48,051 nt of DNA from an uncultured Clostridia bacterium (lineage in GTDB: Bacteria > Bacillota > Clostridia > Christensenellales > Pumilibacteraceae). Both the position numbers and the translations under genes were made by a program. Within the stretch, counting starts at the first letter, position 1. Each line of letters opens with the position of its first letter. Positions 28,101 through 34,217 of this stretch are shown here, in pieces. The stretch covers positions 1 through 48,051 of the forward strand of contig CALVYT010000027.1 of assembly GCA_944372345.1 (NCBI GenBank). Reading direction: 5' to 3'. Below the pieces are notes generated by a model that made no database searches, was not told the DNA's origin, and was given only the letters and a program-made list of their open reading frames with translations.

Positions 28101-31100
28101 CGTCGCCCAGCAATGGTTGTCGTCGAGCGTGAACGTCACGACGTATTCGCCGTCCGTCTTTACCTCCGTTGCGGTCACGTCTCCGCCGACGGTAAAGCCG
28201 ACAGTGTCGCCGACGGGAGCCGCCGTCACCGCACTGCCGTAATTATAGGTATTGCCGTCGCCGCTCTCGCCGACGAACGTCAATTCCCCGGGGCGGTCGA
28301 TTGCCAGCCGCGCTATGCTCCACTTCACCTCGCGCGCGTCGTCCGCGCCGTCAGACCATTTGTAATTGTCCGTCGGAGCAACCGTCACGATATATTCTCC
28401 CGCGTTCGTCGCGGAGATCTCCCCCGCCGCGGTGTATGCCGTGTCCCTTTCGCCCGAGAGCGCGACGAACTGCTCCGTGCCGTTATAAGTATACGTTCCC
28501 GTGACCGTCGGCACGTCTATACCAAGGCGTTCGACGATCCATTTAACGGCGAGCGTCTGCCCGTCCGCGCCCGGTACGTCCGCCCAGACGTAGTTATCCG
28601 ACAGCGTCACGAGCACTGTGTAACCGTCCTCGTTCGCGTTTGTCGCGGAGAGGTTGCCGCCATCCGCGGTCGCCCCGCCCTCGGCTGTCGCCGTCATAAC
28701 CGTGCCCACGGAATCAGTCGCCACAAAGCCCGTCAGTTCGCCGCTTACCCCGTCCGGCGAATAGACCGAACCGGCGGCAGTCGGAGCGACGTCCACTTGT
28801 TTGGGCGCGATCCGCCACGTCACTTCGCGCGACGCGTCACCGAGGCTGCCGTCGCCGTCCGACCACTTGTAGTTGGTCAGCCCTTTTTCGCCCGTTATCA
28901 GCGTCAGCGTCGCGGTATGCTCGCCCGCGTTTACCGCGCTGCCGTCCGAAACTGTGTATGCCTTGCCTACAAGCCCGTCCGAAAATTCGGCGGACTGCTC
29001 TTTCTCGTTATAGATGAGCGCATTCGACTGCGACGGCGCGTCTATGACCGCCTGCGCTATTTCCCACGTCACCGTCCGGGCGGCGTTCGTACCGTCCGTC
29101 CAGACGTAGTTATGCGTATCGGCGAGCGCGAACTCGATCGCGTATTCGCCCGCGTCCGTGCCCGACGTTTCCCCGGAAACGGTTATGCGCCCGTCCGGAG
29201 CGTAAACCGCGTTTACGACGGAGCCGTTATAAGTCCCGCCCGCGACCGTCGGCACGTCCAGCCGCGCGGGATTCACCGTCCAGGACAGCGTGAACGTATC
29301 CGTCAGCGGCTCGTCGTGCGTGCCGCCGACCCACATCAGGTTGGCGGTATCCGAAAGGCTCACGGTGACGGTATACGTCCCCGCATCCGTCGCCGTCAGC
29401 GTCGCGCCCGAAACGGAGAACGTATCCGACGAAAGCGTTATCGCTCCGGCAAAATCGCCGCCGTCCGCCGTTTTGTCGAAATCCGTCATCGTGCGCGACT
29501 GCCCGCCCGGAACGTAGCTGCTTTCCGAAGTAACCAGCCCGGGACGCTTTATCGCCAGCCGTCCGATACGGTATTCCAGCGTCAGCGTGTTGCCGACCGC
29601 GCCGGCGTCGTCCGCCCACGTCACGTTGTCGGGGTCGGACAAAGTGAACGTCACGGTATAGTCGCCCGCGTCCTTATGCTCTTCGCATTTTACGTTCAAA
29701 TAATTCGCGTCGTCGGCGTTGACGTATTCGATCGTCGGCGTCTGCGCCGTGCCGTTATACGTCAGCAGCGTTTGTATCGTCGGCGCGGAGATCGTGCGCC
29801 TGCCTATGCGGAAACTTACCGAAGCGGTAGTTCCGCCGAGGAAATTATCGCTCTCGGGAACGGTCACCGTCAGCGTATAATCGCCCGCCAGCGTGGGGAC
29901 GTCCGTCGGATCGGACGTCGTATACGGCTCGAACGTGCCGTCGTCGCTCTGCCCGCCGAAACTGTACGTCGGCTGCGCGCCGCCGTAGTTGCCGTCGAGC
30001 GTGACGACCGCCGTTTCACTGTAATCCCATTCGGTCGCGGACTCGCCGTTCACCTCGAATCCGGCGGCAAGGTAGCGCAGCGGAGCTTTGGTGACCTCGT
30101 ACGTTATGGTTATCTGCGTTTCGTCGTCAGCCTGTCCCGTCCAGTAATAAGCGGGATTAGTCAGTTCCACGACAACCTCGTAAATGCCCGCGTCCGTAAC
30201 CGTTATCGTGCCCGCTTCGGAATCGAACGCGCCGCCGTCCGAAACGCTCACTATTTTCATTATCTCGGGATCGTAGTTGCCTATATTGACGATCTGCGCC
30301 TCACCCGTCGCCGTGCCTCCATCAACCGAATAATCGTATTCGCCCGAAGCGGGGTTGAACGTCACGGGAGTCGCTGCGAGTTTGTTGACCTGGAACGGGT
30401 CGGAATAACTTTCCACCGTCTCTCCGTTTTCCGTGTAGCTGACGATGATAGTGCCCTGCCCGTTGTCGTAAACGTAGCCTTCCGCGCCTTCCACAGGCTC
30501 GCCCGAAGCGTCGCCGTACTCTATCGTGTAGTTGGTTATTTCAACGGGGTTTCTGCCGCCCGAGTACATTACCGTCACGGCAAAATCGGACGGGGTAAAC
30601 TTATCGTAAGCGTTGTAACTCGTCCTGTTGGAAGTTATGTAAATGAACAGCGGGGTCGCTGCCTTTATGCCGTCAAACTCGTATTTGGTATCGACGTTAT
30701 AACTTACCCCGCCCACCGAGTAAGTGTGGCGGACGGTCATCGCCTTGGAAAACGTCGCCGCGCTGCCGTCGTATGTATTGTCGGGAGTGAACGCGCCCAC
30801 TATCGAATATTGATTGCTGTCCAGCCGCTCCGTAGAGCCGTCCGTCCGCGTCGCCCGCACGTCAAGGTATCCGTTCACCGTCGAAGCAGCGGTATACGAA
30901 TATATGTCGCCCGTATAATCGAAACCGACGACCTCTATCTTCTCGATCACGTTGCGATGCACCGTTATCTCCGCCGTCGTCGACAGACTGCCGTAACGGA
31001 CGGTGAACGTCTTGACTTCGGACATCGAAGAAGAACCGAGCGTCAGAGAACCGCTGAGCTCTATTTCGTCCGACGGTATCGTTCCCATAACGTCGCCGCC

Positions 31101-31574
31101 CGCCGAGTACGCCGTCACGACGAGCAGCTCCGCGACGTCCGCCGTCGTCATGCTGTCCGTTACGACCGCGCCCTCCGCAAGTTCCGCCTTTATGCTCGCC
31201 GCGGCTTCGTCGACCACTTCGACGGTCAGCGTTGCCGAAAGCCCGCCGCCCGGCAGAGCCGCCGTCAGCGTCACTTCGCCCGACGTCAGTTCGCTCCCGC
31301 AGTCGGCGGTCAGCTCGTAATCCGTCACCGGACGTTCTCCGTCCGGGTACGTCCCCGTCAGCTCGAGCTTGTCTTTGGCGTCGTCAAGCGTGGTCAGCGT
31401 ATAAAACTTCGCCGCCCCGTCGTCCGTCTGCGCCGCCGCCAGCGTCAATGCCGTCGGCTCTTCCGCCGCGCGCGCCGTCAGCGCGCCCGAAAGCAGAACT
31501 CCCGCCGCGACCATCGCCGCCGCAAGAATAAGTACAGCAAGCAACCTGAAACGCACAAAAGCGCTTTCTCTCAT
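16140..31574 (-). CDS. Giant (5144 aa) MBG/Ig-like repeat surface protein with uL15-like C-terminal domain
   Basis: Very large envelope protein. Signal peptide with ALTARA before AEEP (about residue 36); one or more bacterial Ig-like domains; then about 44 MBG-type repeats, counted by the pattern 'AG-x-Y...NY' (for example NAGNYTVTATITNANYTLG). Some are of the YGX type, others end NYVWSDG. Around 4431-4456 comes a first membrane helix, a Ser/Thr/Ala/Asp repeat linker, and a second helix at about 4519-4542. Acidic linkers separate two copies of a domain starting RYDYSFRAKLIQ (about 4606-4760 and 4838-4990). The last ~75 residues (from LNIDTLSRCFSAGETV, with ARGYIDKPLTVEAQDFSLDA) resemble ribosomal protein uL15. 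The ATG at 31574 has GGGAGGGG at good spacing and is followed directly by the signal peptide; the in-frame ATG at 31796 is too close to the promoter. Adhesion or matrix function is inference. Confidence 0.95.
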   Translation of the reverse strand: MRESAFVRFRLLAVLILAAAMVAAGVLLSGALTARAAEEPTALTLAAAQTDDGAAKFYTLTTLDDAKDKLELTGTYPDGERPVTDYELTADCGSELTSGEVTLTAALPGGGLSATLTVEVVDEAAASIKAELAEGAVVTDSMTTADVAELLVVTAYSAGGDVMGTIPSDEIELSGSLTLGSSSMSEVKTFTVRYGSLSTTAEITVHRNVIEKIEVVGFDYTGDIYSYTAASTVNGYLDVRATRTDGSTERLDSNQYSIVGAFTPDNTYDGSAATFSKAMTVRHTYSVGGVSYNVDTKYEFDGIKAATPLFIYITSNRTSYNAYDKFTPSDFAVTVMYSGGRNPVEITNYTIEYGDASGEPVEGAEGYVYDNGQGTIIVSYTENGETVESYSDPFQVNKLAATPVTFNPASGEYDYSVDGGTATGEAQIVNIGNYDPEIMKIVSVSDGGAFDSEAGTITVTDAGIYEVVVELTNPAYYWTGQADDETQITITYEVTKAPLRYLAAGFEVNGESATEWDYSETAVVTLDGNYGGAQPTYSFGGQSDDGTFEPYTTSDPTDVPTLAGDYTLTVTVPESDNFLGGTTASVSFRIGRRTISAPTIQTLLTYNGTAQTPTIEYVNADDANYLNVKCEEHKDAGDYTVTFTLSDPDNVTWADDAGAVGNTLTLEYRIGRLAIKRPGLVTSESSYVPGGQSRTMTDFDKTADGGDFAGAITLSSDTFSVSGATLTATDAGTYTVTVSLSDTANLMWVGGTHDEPLTDTFTLSWTVNPARLDVPTVAGGTYNGSVVNAVYAPDGRITVSGETSGTDAGEYAIEFALADTHNYVWTDGTNAARTVTWEIAQAVIDAPSQSNALIYNEKEQSAEFSDGLVGKAYTVSDGSAVNAGEHTATLTLITGEKGLTNYKWSDGDGSLGDASREVTWRIAPKQVDVAPTAAGSVYSPDGVSGELTGFVATDSVGTVMTATAEGGATADGGNLSATNANEDGYTVLVTLSDNYVWADVPGADGQTLAVKWIVERLGIDVPTVTGTYTYNGTEQFVALSGERDTAYTAAGEISATNAGEYIVTVAPTDNYKWSDGADDAREVKWSIARLAIDRPGELTFVGESGDGNTYNYGSAVTAAPVGDTVGFTVGGDVTATEVKTDGEYVVTFTLDDNHCWATADGDGATVYVHTLSWNVLPLAVTAPTAPTVIRATYSGGAHEFVFGGWNAGENGIAPYAFSVTADYDYTASADGTLNATDAGTYRVSVTLTDAVNFVWSGGGTEAVFVCDITIDPLAVSVTEWSGAENLVYSGEAQKPVVGSSNVSGDVTFVYEYTGAAGTAEPTNAGEYTAEVTGLTGADAHNYTLDGATGLSVTFEIAKYTIKTAEAVSFADRYIEYTGEVLTPDVTLTQPLGENVLTWAVDEDSESATEYGTYWIVVTLSDTNNFAWEISENYNDSNPDAADRFGERDGVVEMWFQITRTRLTAEDVDLTANSVEYGSALDISYNEDIPGGGAVTVLYYGTPISGAFGADNWTATDRDSATATAPTLAGDYTVVLVVEQGGSYERGEFTASFSVTQKKITLTFGEPEGYKTTYGAPINATATAGGLVSGDDAGITLTYSGGGYSSARRPLNAGNYTVTATITNANYTLGGVSCTTDFVIEKAKLTVTVNSEKITYGSAAPAYDLSFDGFVSADGGSETDDESVVGGAATYSYTFGGSSIDYAAGSDVGTYNVKAAGLTADDYYFVYSSEGTLTVSPRTIALTVTGEDKTYDGKAASVTVSADGRFGDDEIVYVYSYSHGGESAVNAGIYTVTVTLGKGGKTGNYVLGSAAGYSDEFKITKRTLTVKFAGEYEIEYGGTLPAFALDYDGWADGESKTALGVSEIFTVTRDGANYAPGADYGSVGIYGVTATVSGTLGNYAINDGSGFTVTTEMEVTPRALKLTVTAKSKTYDGEAVAVSVTADRALPGDKIVYAYSYSHGESSAVNAGAYRVTVTLGTGGETGNYVLADADGYAAEFNIGKAELTVTATVTEGEYFYGDALPEGYATSSVTGWADRDESGELLTVTGFTVTRDGVPYAPGAECGSAGDYVVTPVTSVSELANYEIGITTDILTVSPRPVTVTLGDIGSVYGEAPEDLMTAASASGLADGLEPLGKIIKLVALSGEREIELTSSTAAGEYSIAGNAIDDNYSVTFNGTHGERAIYKVSPAKMTDAAFDPYDGTYDGQTHTALAAAPTITTVNEMKATWYFRVSGGDWTEGYANVEFRDAGSYTVYYYVKADNHELYGSDSTEDGAEGLLSFTVTIDKFALTVSADGETVYGEAFGEGDYTVTYNGSAAFPNGDTAAEQGVEFSVTSDYKQGDNVAVYTITLSGVNETKNYVITYESGELNVIKRSVSVTINDNTGSTYGNPFNSLTAYVSHGSVYAPDGGWSDIVSLTVCGADGTRYDTEEAQRAAEAGDYFIVGSVINDNYDVTFIGSLDYDGGTTNAGKYTVNPRNVTIKTVIVNGGSWEYDGTGKGYAVDDYTVDDAQAQLTFVYTYEGTEADGTEYRASATENDGEAARPTNAGSYTVTITANNENYTVTGVSLPFAIEKADYDTAGMSGGELIDNGDEWEERTVVRLNGSDYYLFVYEYDGTAHRPAVDESLFVGGKDGSKPTVESVTEGKTNVRDGGESVAEDRYVKEITFTFAAGSDNYNAPKELTVLVAVVPLTVEVDWGDKVAFVYDGSDLSGNIVPTYTDINDDAIELDKTFVAAGGETPREFVDAGLYKYVANFKAGDNAYYNYELLAGDDEDENDISSVNRQLFRILPREIRITADDGSMSYGDDAPAPSTEAWNYDEGSLELIEKDGIVVTVTARTTDDGEAEAVASDTHAGRYYNVIAVTGDRAGNYSFTLTSGTFEVTRRKIEVEISDAGSVYGEEQAELTAALSGGARLSSADAELGPNGETLASLVTLDADGGITTRTPVGTYKITGSPAQTADYEITYVGSLGDGGEYTVSPAAFTEDDFAFSGYSGIYDGEAHSALAEFAPNGDAAAFVNGLTLTVYVARGEGGADGGTPMSETFVTNVAESGTYRFYVVATTEGGVACYEPAAFTFTVEISPDVNELERQFSWSGLEYGRDIPAGPADAVAKYGDAKIEGIYKENGERVADSVEAFAEAFPDGGIGAGDYYAKVTVEAGVYDGVENYAAAEFECGFTVAKHVVTLSWSLGHSLVYDGEAKVNTLTRSGDEWLTGAFSEYFSLVSSSTGSGSSGTDGATGYPVLTATLAGTYSFTVSLSDADNYVWASGLPYASVSGTECVFTFGISAQANSITIGVAQTDGGAGWTYGDTDGKDFGDLVGRVADISAPGDKLIYFTVTAESSYTYAFTSVDGGGYSSSALPTDAGRYKVTVTVAGTDAYGSVTGEAEFTIFPAVMAIPTLGSPTTAYTGGEQTNTVVGYVGGVMTISGSVTMNGSEVLMTATGAGEYSVSVTLESANYVWSYDLPDYVDGSGRTLTLVWTVEKGVPVFEGTITAGGGTYGNVTEPSGVTAALAGGYGLEVVYEYFTLSGGVYSSVGEAAPTDAGEYYVAAKVVGTDDVEEAYLTDDGARVYAEFTISAADGSEVFAGASVEAGGTYGGAVDVKVTGAGDAYKVAYRGTTNGGEPYESDEAPTQAGSYYAVVTIEATDNWTEYTFETPFTVERASFTATVTVDSVTFGEAVAPSVSSNPGGAEVKYLYSGRTNGGETLTDSEEVPTHAGSYTVRAVIAQSDNYTVVTTRPVSFTIERAMIGSVLTVSMTGFTYGGDSAPVIEGNLGGGSVTYVYSGALNGGQAYYEEGADEEAIRPTDAGYYRLTISVATTDDYYGDTATTTFYIYRADLSITAAIDGWTYGSESSVPSFTAYGGLPDGAGTVYYYYFGSSYDGSWNYEYADRNLVAPTLAGEYKMIAVVAQTDNYKRAESAEAEFAIAKADYAAAEFDMSGWTENGGVYYVVYDGNAHSPVLAALPVGLDGAEVAVEYSGSVTNVADGEVTVTARLSSDSSNYNAPGEVTVVVAVSPRAAEAVWTTEYVYNGKAQTPTAYYAAIDGSHVALEVVVDGEFRNAGSYCATAAPADGNYVLTDPETTLTIARASVVVTINDVSATYGDANSGNPVLTASAALLGDDSAADVYELYVEGLGDKPNAGDYPIKGRASGSAADNYDLIFIGGTYRVARREVTVKINDATVVYSGKAASLDGVGYTADGDYDDLGLVLDAGGATNVGTYGITGAVTNSNYDAVVTGGRLTITPAALTVTLTAPSDAVYDGGAKAVTVAGTSGAVAGEDPEVTIRYTGTTNGGAAYDSLTAPVLAGSYQATALTADGNYAASGSVEYVIARAAVKLPAISDGDPLSAEAVADGEMHGVLVGIDLTFVGVRGAGEGTSLTVEEGGVYMRADEPGEYSVTVFLRDTDNYVWADGTNVDVTYTLTLTEPSGLGATEIVMIVLGCVLAVEAIVLLIYFLTGKGKGKPSDGDSDSTENPAGSTADSAADSTADNAANSTADSAVGGAMNCAVPAALPMLAVTAGQSAVIAVLAALCAALLVAEIFLFVRRAKKDDSAPAAPAESDEAAATLPETQPAAPEETAEEPAETPAEETAEEADDEDEEEEIEIVDGRRLRVRYDYSFRAKLIQSSAETQRYYGELAALAAAYPKLKLRESRKQVRLYAGRKTVAVMLFKGRKLCVAYALDPAAYENTKYRLTDMSAVKKYEKTPALLKLTSDRRSRYSKELLDAAAAAAGLTRGEPDYSGDYALPYRTTAQLVADGLVRRIGESEEQFTEELPAGQPPADEPPAEEPTAEPADEPTVEEEDAEAEADETEEADETEEADETDDADDSDDEGEEEAVLVGNRRIFVRYDYSFRAKLIQSTAETQRYYGEFMDFVSAYPKVKARESRKQVRVYAGRKTLAVLLFKGKKLCAAFALEPDRAEPKYHVVDMSDRKKYESVPSLLKIFSERKLRYAKELFDKVAFAAKLTRGEPEYSGNYVLPYRTTEELIADGLVRVLTNGSGDETDAVAADIAALVRERITLREARAALSDEAAAAQVIADGPTAGEADEAETGAETPRRTPVRTATRGKRAVLNIDTLSRCFSAGETVTLDAVKAKGLVPQSAEAYKVLARGYIDKPLTVEAQDFSLDAVKMLVLTGGRAVRKNG
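17109..17158. repeat. 18-bp tandem repeat in the acidic linker of the giant gene
   Basis: Unit CGTTTCGTCCGCTTCTTC occurs twice exactly (17109-17126, 17127-17144) and once in part. It encodes the ADETEE periodicity and leaves the frame intact when units are gained or lost. Confidence 0.85.
18082..18153. repeat. 24-bp tandem repeat between the two membrane segments of the giant protein
   Basis: Three 24-bp units (18082-18105, 18106-18129, 18130-18153) encode a Ser/Thr/Ala/Asp-rich eight-residue repeat. Copy number change would stay in frame. Confidence 0.85.
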
Positions 31575-31683
31575 TCTTTTGCCCCTCCCTTTAAGCGAGC
31601 CGCAGAGTATGCGCATTACAAGCATATTCGCATATGCGCGCGGTTTATTCGCACAAAGGACGGAGCATTCGTCTAAACGCTCA

Positions 31684-31693
31684 CCCCCCCCCC
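31684..31693. repeat. Ten-base C/G homopolymer in the leader of the giant gene
   Basis: Ten C on the plus strand, G10 in the mRNA sense, about 100 bases after the predicted transcription start and 110 bases before the ATG. A hairpin GCATAT-TCGC-ATATGC (31622-31637), with an alternative pairing GCGCAT/ATGCGC (31611-31616, 31634-31639), lies between it and the start codon. Confidence 0.88.
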
Positions 31694-31797
31694 TGTTACC
31701 TGCGGCGCAGAATGAATGTTCATTTTGCACCCGCCTGTTCGCCGCGAACCCGGGCGAAGAGCGGAGTATAGCATAATTTAACTTATGAATTAGCATT

Positions 31798-31826
31798 ATT
31801 ATACTATATTCCTCTCATCTTGTCAA
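31798..31826 (-). promoter_or_regulatory. Consensus promoter of the giant surface gene
   Basis: TTGACA (31821-31826), 17-bp spacer, TATAAT (31798-31803). It implies a 5' leader of about 217 bases. The stretch from here to 32054 is non-coding; its right part is very GC-rich with an imperfect inverted repeat (GCGCGGTTTTCCG near 31930 and its near-complement near 31981). Confidence 0.88.
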
Positions 31827-32054
31827 TACCGAAGTTGATAAAAATTTGATTAAAATTGCAAAACTGACATATTTGTCCGTTCTGTTTGCAATTCTTGCGC
31901 ATTTGGATCGAAAGCGGGCGGCGCGGGCGCGGTTTTCCGGGTGCGGCGCGCGGGATCGCCGAAGCCGCGCGGCGGCAAAAGCGCGGAAAACGCGCGGCAT
32001 ACGCGGGTTTTCGCGGCGCCCGCCGACGTCGGACGCGAGCGGAAAACAAATGAC

Positions 32055-32083
32055 TTGACAACGGGACGGGAATGCGGTATAAT
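32055..32083 (+). promoter_or_regulatory. Promoter of the suf operon
   Basis: TTGACA (32055-32060), 17-bp spacer, TATAAT (32078-32083), giving a leader of about 50 bases. No IscR-like box was recognised. Confidence 0.85.
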
Positions 32084-32139
32084 CGGATAGCCGACGAAAG
32101 GCGCGCCGCGCGGACGCGGCGATCGGAGAAAGATACCGT

Positions 32140-32871
32140 ATGATACAACTCGAAAATATAGGATATAAGGTGACGGACGGCAAAGGAAGGACGAACGTCA
32201 TACTCGAAGGCATAGACCTCGAATTTCCCGACAGCAGCATAACCGTTATCACGGGACAGAACGGCAGCGGCAAAAGCACGCTCGTCAAGCTGCTTTCGGG
32301 CATAGAAAGCCCCACTTCCGGCAAGATATACTATGACGGCAGGGATATTACGAAGCTCGGGATCACCGAGCGCGCGAAGCTCGGGTTCACGACGGCGTTC
32401 CAGCAGCCCGTGCGGTTCAAGGGCATAACGGTGCGCAAGCTGCTCGACATCGCGTCCGACCACCGCAATAATCTCGCGGGGCTGTGCGAGTACCTGTCCG
32501 TCGTCGGGCTGTGCGCGCGCGACTATATCGACCGCGAGCTCGACGACAGTCTGTCGGGCGGAGAACTTAAACGCATAGAACTCGCCATGGCGATAGCCAA
32601 AAACGGCAGCGTGTTCCTGCTCGACGAGCCGGAAGCGGGCATCGACCTGTGGAGCTTCGATAACCTGACGCGCCTGTTCACCCGCCTGACGGGCAAGACG
32701 GTGCTCATAGTTTCGCACCAGAGCAAGATCATAGACATAGCCGACCGCATAGTGCTGCTCGATAAGAGCGGCTCGCCCAAGGTCGGTACGAAAGAGGAAA
32801 TGCTGCCGCTGATACACGGCGGCCGCGGCGTCTGCTCGGTCATAGACGGAGATAATAAAAACAATGGATAA
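32140..32871 (+). CDS. sufC: SufC-type Fe-S cluster assembly ATPase
   Basis: Soluble ABC-type ATPase of 243 residues that drives Fe-S cluster building with its SufB/D partner. Walker A GQNGSGKST (39-47), signature LSGGE (138-142), Walker B VFLLDE (158-163) and H-loop His193 in VSHQ are all intact. The stretch PVRFKGITVRKLL replaces the longer insert of classical SufC, as expected for the compact version in two-gene systems. GGAG lies 11 bases before the ATG. The next gene starts eight bases before this stop, so the two subunits are translationally coupled. No sufS, sufU or sufD follows. The two-gene sufCB arrangement is known as the minimal or ancestral SUF (Sms-type) machinery in archaea and some anaerobes. 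Confidence 0.93.
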   Translation: MIQLENIGYKVTDGKGRTNVILEGIDLEFPDSSITVITGQNGSGKSTLVKLLSGIESPTSGKIYYDGRDITKLGITERAKLGFTTAFQQPVRFKGITVRKLLDIASDHRNNLAGLCEYLSVVGLCARDYIDRELDDSLSGGELKRIELAMAIAKNGSVFLLDEPEAGIDLWSFDNLTRLFTRLTGKTVLIVSHQSKIIDIADRIVLLDKSGSPKVGTKEEMLPLIHGGRGVCSVIDGDNKNNG

Positions 32872-33784
32872 ACTCGATCTCGAACTGCTGGAAAAGATAG
32901 CCGACCTTCACGGCATTCCCGAAGGCTCGTTCAATATACGAAAGGACGGCAAGAGCATTGCGCGCGCGTCAGGCGCGGACGCGGAGATACTCCCCCGCCG
33001 CGACGGCAAGGAGGGCATAGACATTTTCGTGCGCCCGGGCGTGAAAAACCGCAGCGTGCATATCCCCGTCATACTCACCGCGGGCGGACTGCGCGACGTC
33101 GTTTATAATGATTTTTATATAGGCAAGGGCGCGGAGGTCACGATAATCGCGGGCTGCGGCATTCATAACGACACCTGCGGCGAAAGCCGCCACGACGGCG
33201 TGCATACCTTTCATCTCGACGAGGGCAGCAGCGTCAAGTATGTCGAACGGCATTACGGCGAGGGCAACCCCGACGGCAAACGGGAATTTACGCCCGTTAC
33301 CCGCGTGTTTCTCAAAAAGGGCGCGACGCTCTTTCTCGAATCCACGCAGCTCGGCGGCGTGACGAACACCGACCGCCTCACCGTTGCGAGCGTCGGCAAA
33401 AACGCGCGCCTGCTCGTTAAAGAAAAGCTGCTGACGGACGGCGACGAACGCGCCGTTTCCCGCTTCAAAGTGAAACTGCTCGGCGAAAACAGCACCGCCG
33501 ATATAGTCAGCCGTTCCGTTGCGCGCGGTCGGTCGTACCAGTCGTTCGTTTCCGACCTCATAGGCAAAAATCGCTGCTTCGGACACGTCGAGTGCGACGG
33601 CATCCTGCTCGATTCCGCCCGAATTCTCTCCACGCCGAAAATAGACGCGGTAAGCCCCGAAGCAAGCCTCGTCCACGAAGCCGCCGTCGGCAAGATCGCC
33701 GGCGACCAGCTCGTCAAGCTGATGACCCTCGGACTCACCGAAAAGGAAGCCGAGGACACTATAATCAAAGGCTTTCTGAACTGA
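32864..33784 (+). CDS. sufB: SufB/SufD-family Fe-S scaffold (short form)
   Basis: 306-residue scaffold subunit, clearly shorter than classical SufB (about 460) or SufD (about 420), matching the minimal SUF form that lacks the long N-terminal domain. The beta-helix core has IAGCGIHNDTCG, FHLDEGSSVKYVERHYG and ATLFLESTQLGG. The conserved C-terminus is complete: GHVECDGILLDSARI, IDAVSPEASLVHEAAVG and LMTLGLTEKEAEDTIIKGF. Candidate cluster ligands are the Cys pair in the AGCG region, Cys in HVECDG, and the conserved Glu/Asp/His there; assignment is by family only. It overlaps sufC by eight bases. A cysteine desulfurase must be encoded elsewhere, or sulfide is used directly as proposed for minimal systems. 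Confidence 0.9.
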   Translation: MDKLDLELLEKIADLHGIPEGSFNIRKDGKSIARASGADAEILPRRDGKEGIDIFVRPGVKNRSVHIPVILTAGGLRDVVYNDFYIGKGAEVTIIAGCGIHNDTCGESRHDGVHTFHLDEGSSVKYVERHYGEGNPDGKREFTPVTRVFLKKGATLFLESTQLGGVTNTDRLTVASVGKNARLLVKEKLLTDGDERAVSRFKVKLLGENSTADIVSRSVARGRSYQSFVSDLIGKNRCFGHVECDGILLDSARILSTPKIDAVSPEASLVHEAAVGKIAGDQLVKLMTLGLTEKEAEDTIIKGFLN

Positions 33785-33807
33785 ATCATCCTTTTTGTAA
33801 TTTTTTC

Positions 33808-33929
33808 GGAGAAGTGCTTGTAATTTTTTCGAGAAATGTTTGCGGGGGAAACCCTCTTTGCAAAGAGGGGTTTCCGCCCCGCACCCCACCTTCCCGAGAA
33901 ACTTACAAGTGCATTTATAATTTTTCTCC
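33808..33929. repeat. MITE-like imperfect palindromic element
   Basis: Left arm 33808-33835 (GGAGAAGTGCTTGTAA...) is matched imperfectly by the right arm 33895-33929 read on the other strand (...CACTTGTAAGTTTCTCGG). At the centre a long hairpin (33842-33882) is closed by GCGGGG/CCCCGC and AAACCCTCTTT/AAAGAGGGGTTT. Short extra copies of TTGTAATTTTTTCG and CGAGAAACTT lie outside both arms. It carries no ORF. It may also act as a terminator for the suf operon. Confidence 0.6.
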
Positions 33930-33975
33930 GAGGGAGTGTTTTCGCGAGAAACTTAAAAATCCTTATCCTGATAAT

Positions 33976-34011
33976 AAAAACACGCTTGCCGAGAGGGGCA
34001 AACGTGTTTTT
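33976..34011 (+). terminator. Symmetric terminator after the suf operon
   Basis: AAAAACACG (33976-33984) pairs with CGTGTTTTT (34003-34011), with TTGCC/GGCAA inside. T runs on both strands make it bidirectional. Beyond it, 34012-34217 shows no gene or clear element. Confidence 0.8.
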
Positions 34012-34217
34012 CTGTTTTATGGGAAATGGCGGTGTTTGTGGAAAATGTTATATCCGAACGCCGCAGGGCGAACGGAGCAGATTTAGTCATTTCCGCCGTA
34101 GCCATCTCGTGATGCACTCGGGAACAAGAAAAACGCCCCGCGAGACCGCTTTATTAGACAATGCTATTCTTCGGTAATTTTAAGCATATCTAAATTTTGC
34201 GATTATTACTATGTCTA

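Noticed and set aside
16803..31676. Very long open frames on the plus strand opposite the giant gene, rich in Arg, His and Val
   Set aside because: They are mirror frames caused by high-GC codon use of the real minus-strand gene: no ribosome sites, no recognisable domains, and they stop and restart at arbitrary places.
31574..31796. ATG at 31796 as start of the giant gene
   Set aside because: It lies one base after the -10 box and would not be transcribed; the frame lacks a ribosome site there, and the signal peptide begins at 31574 behind GGGAGGGG.
31804..32817. Minus-strand frame opposite sufC and its leader
   Set aside because: Shadow frame; sufC has complete ABC motifs on the plus strand.
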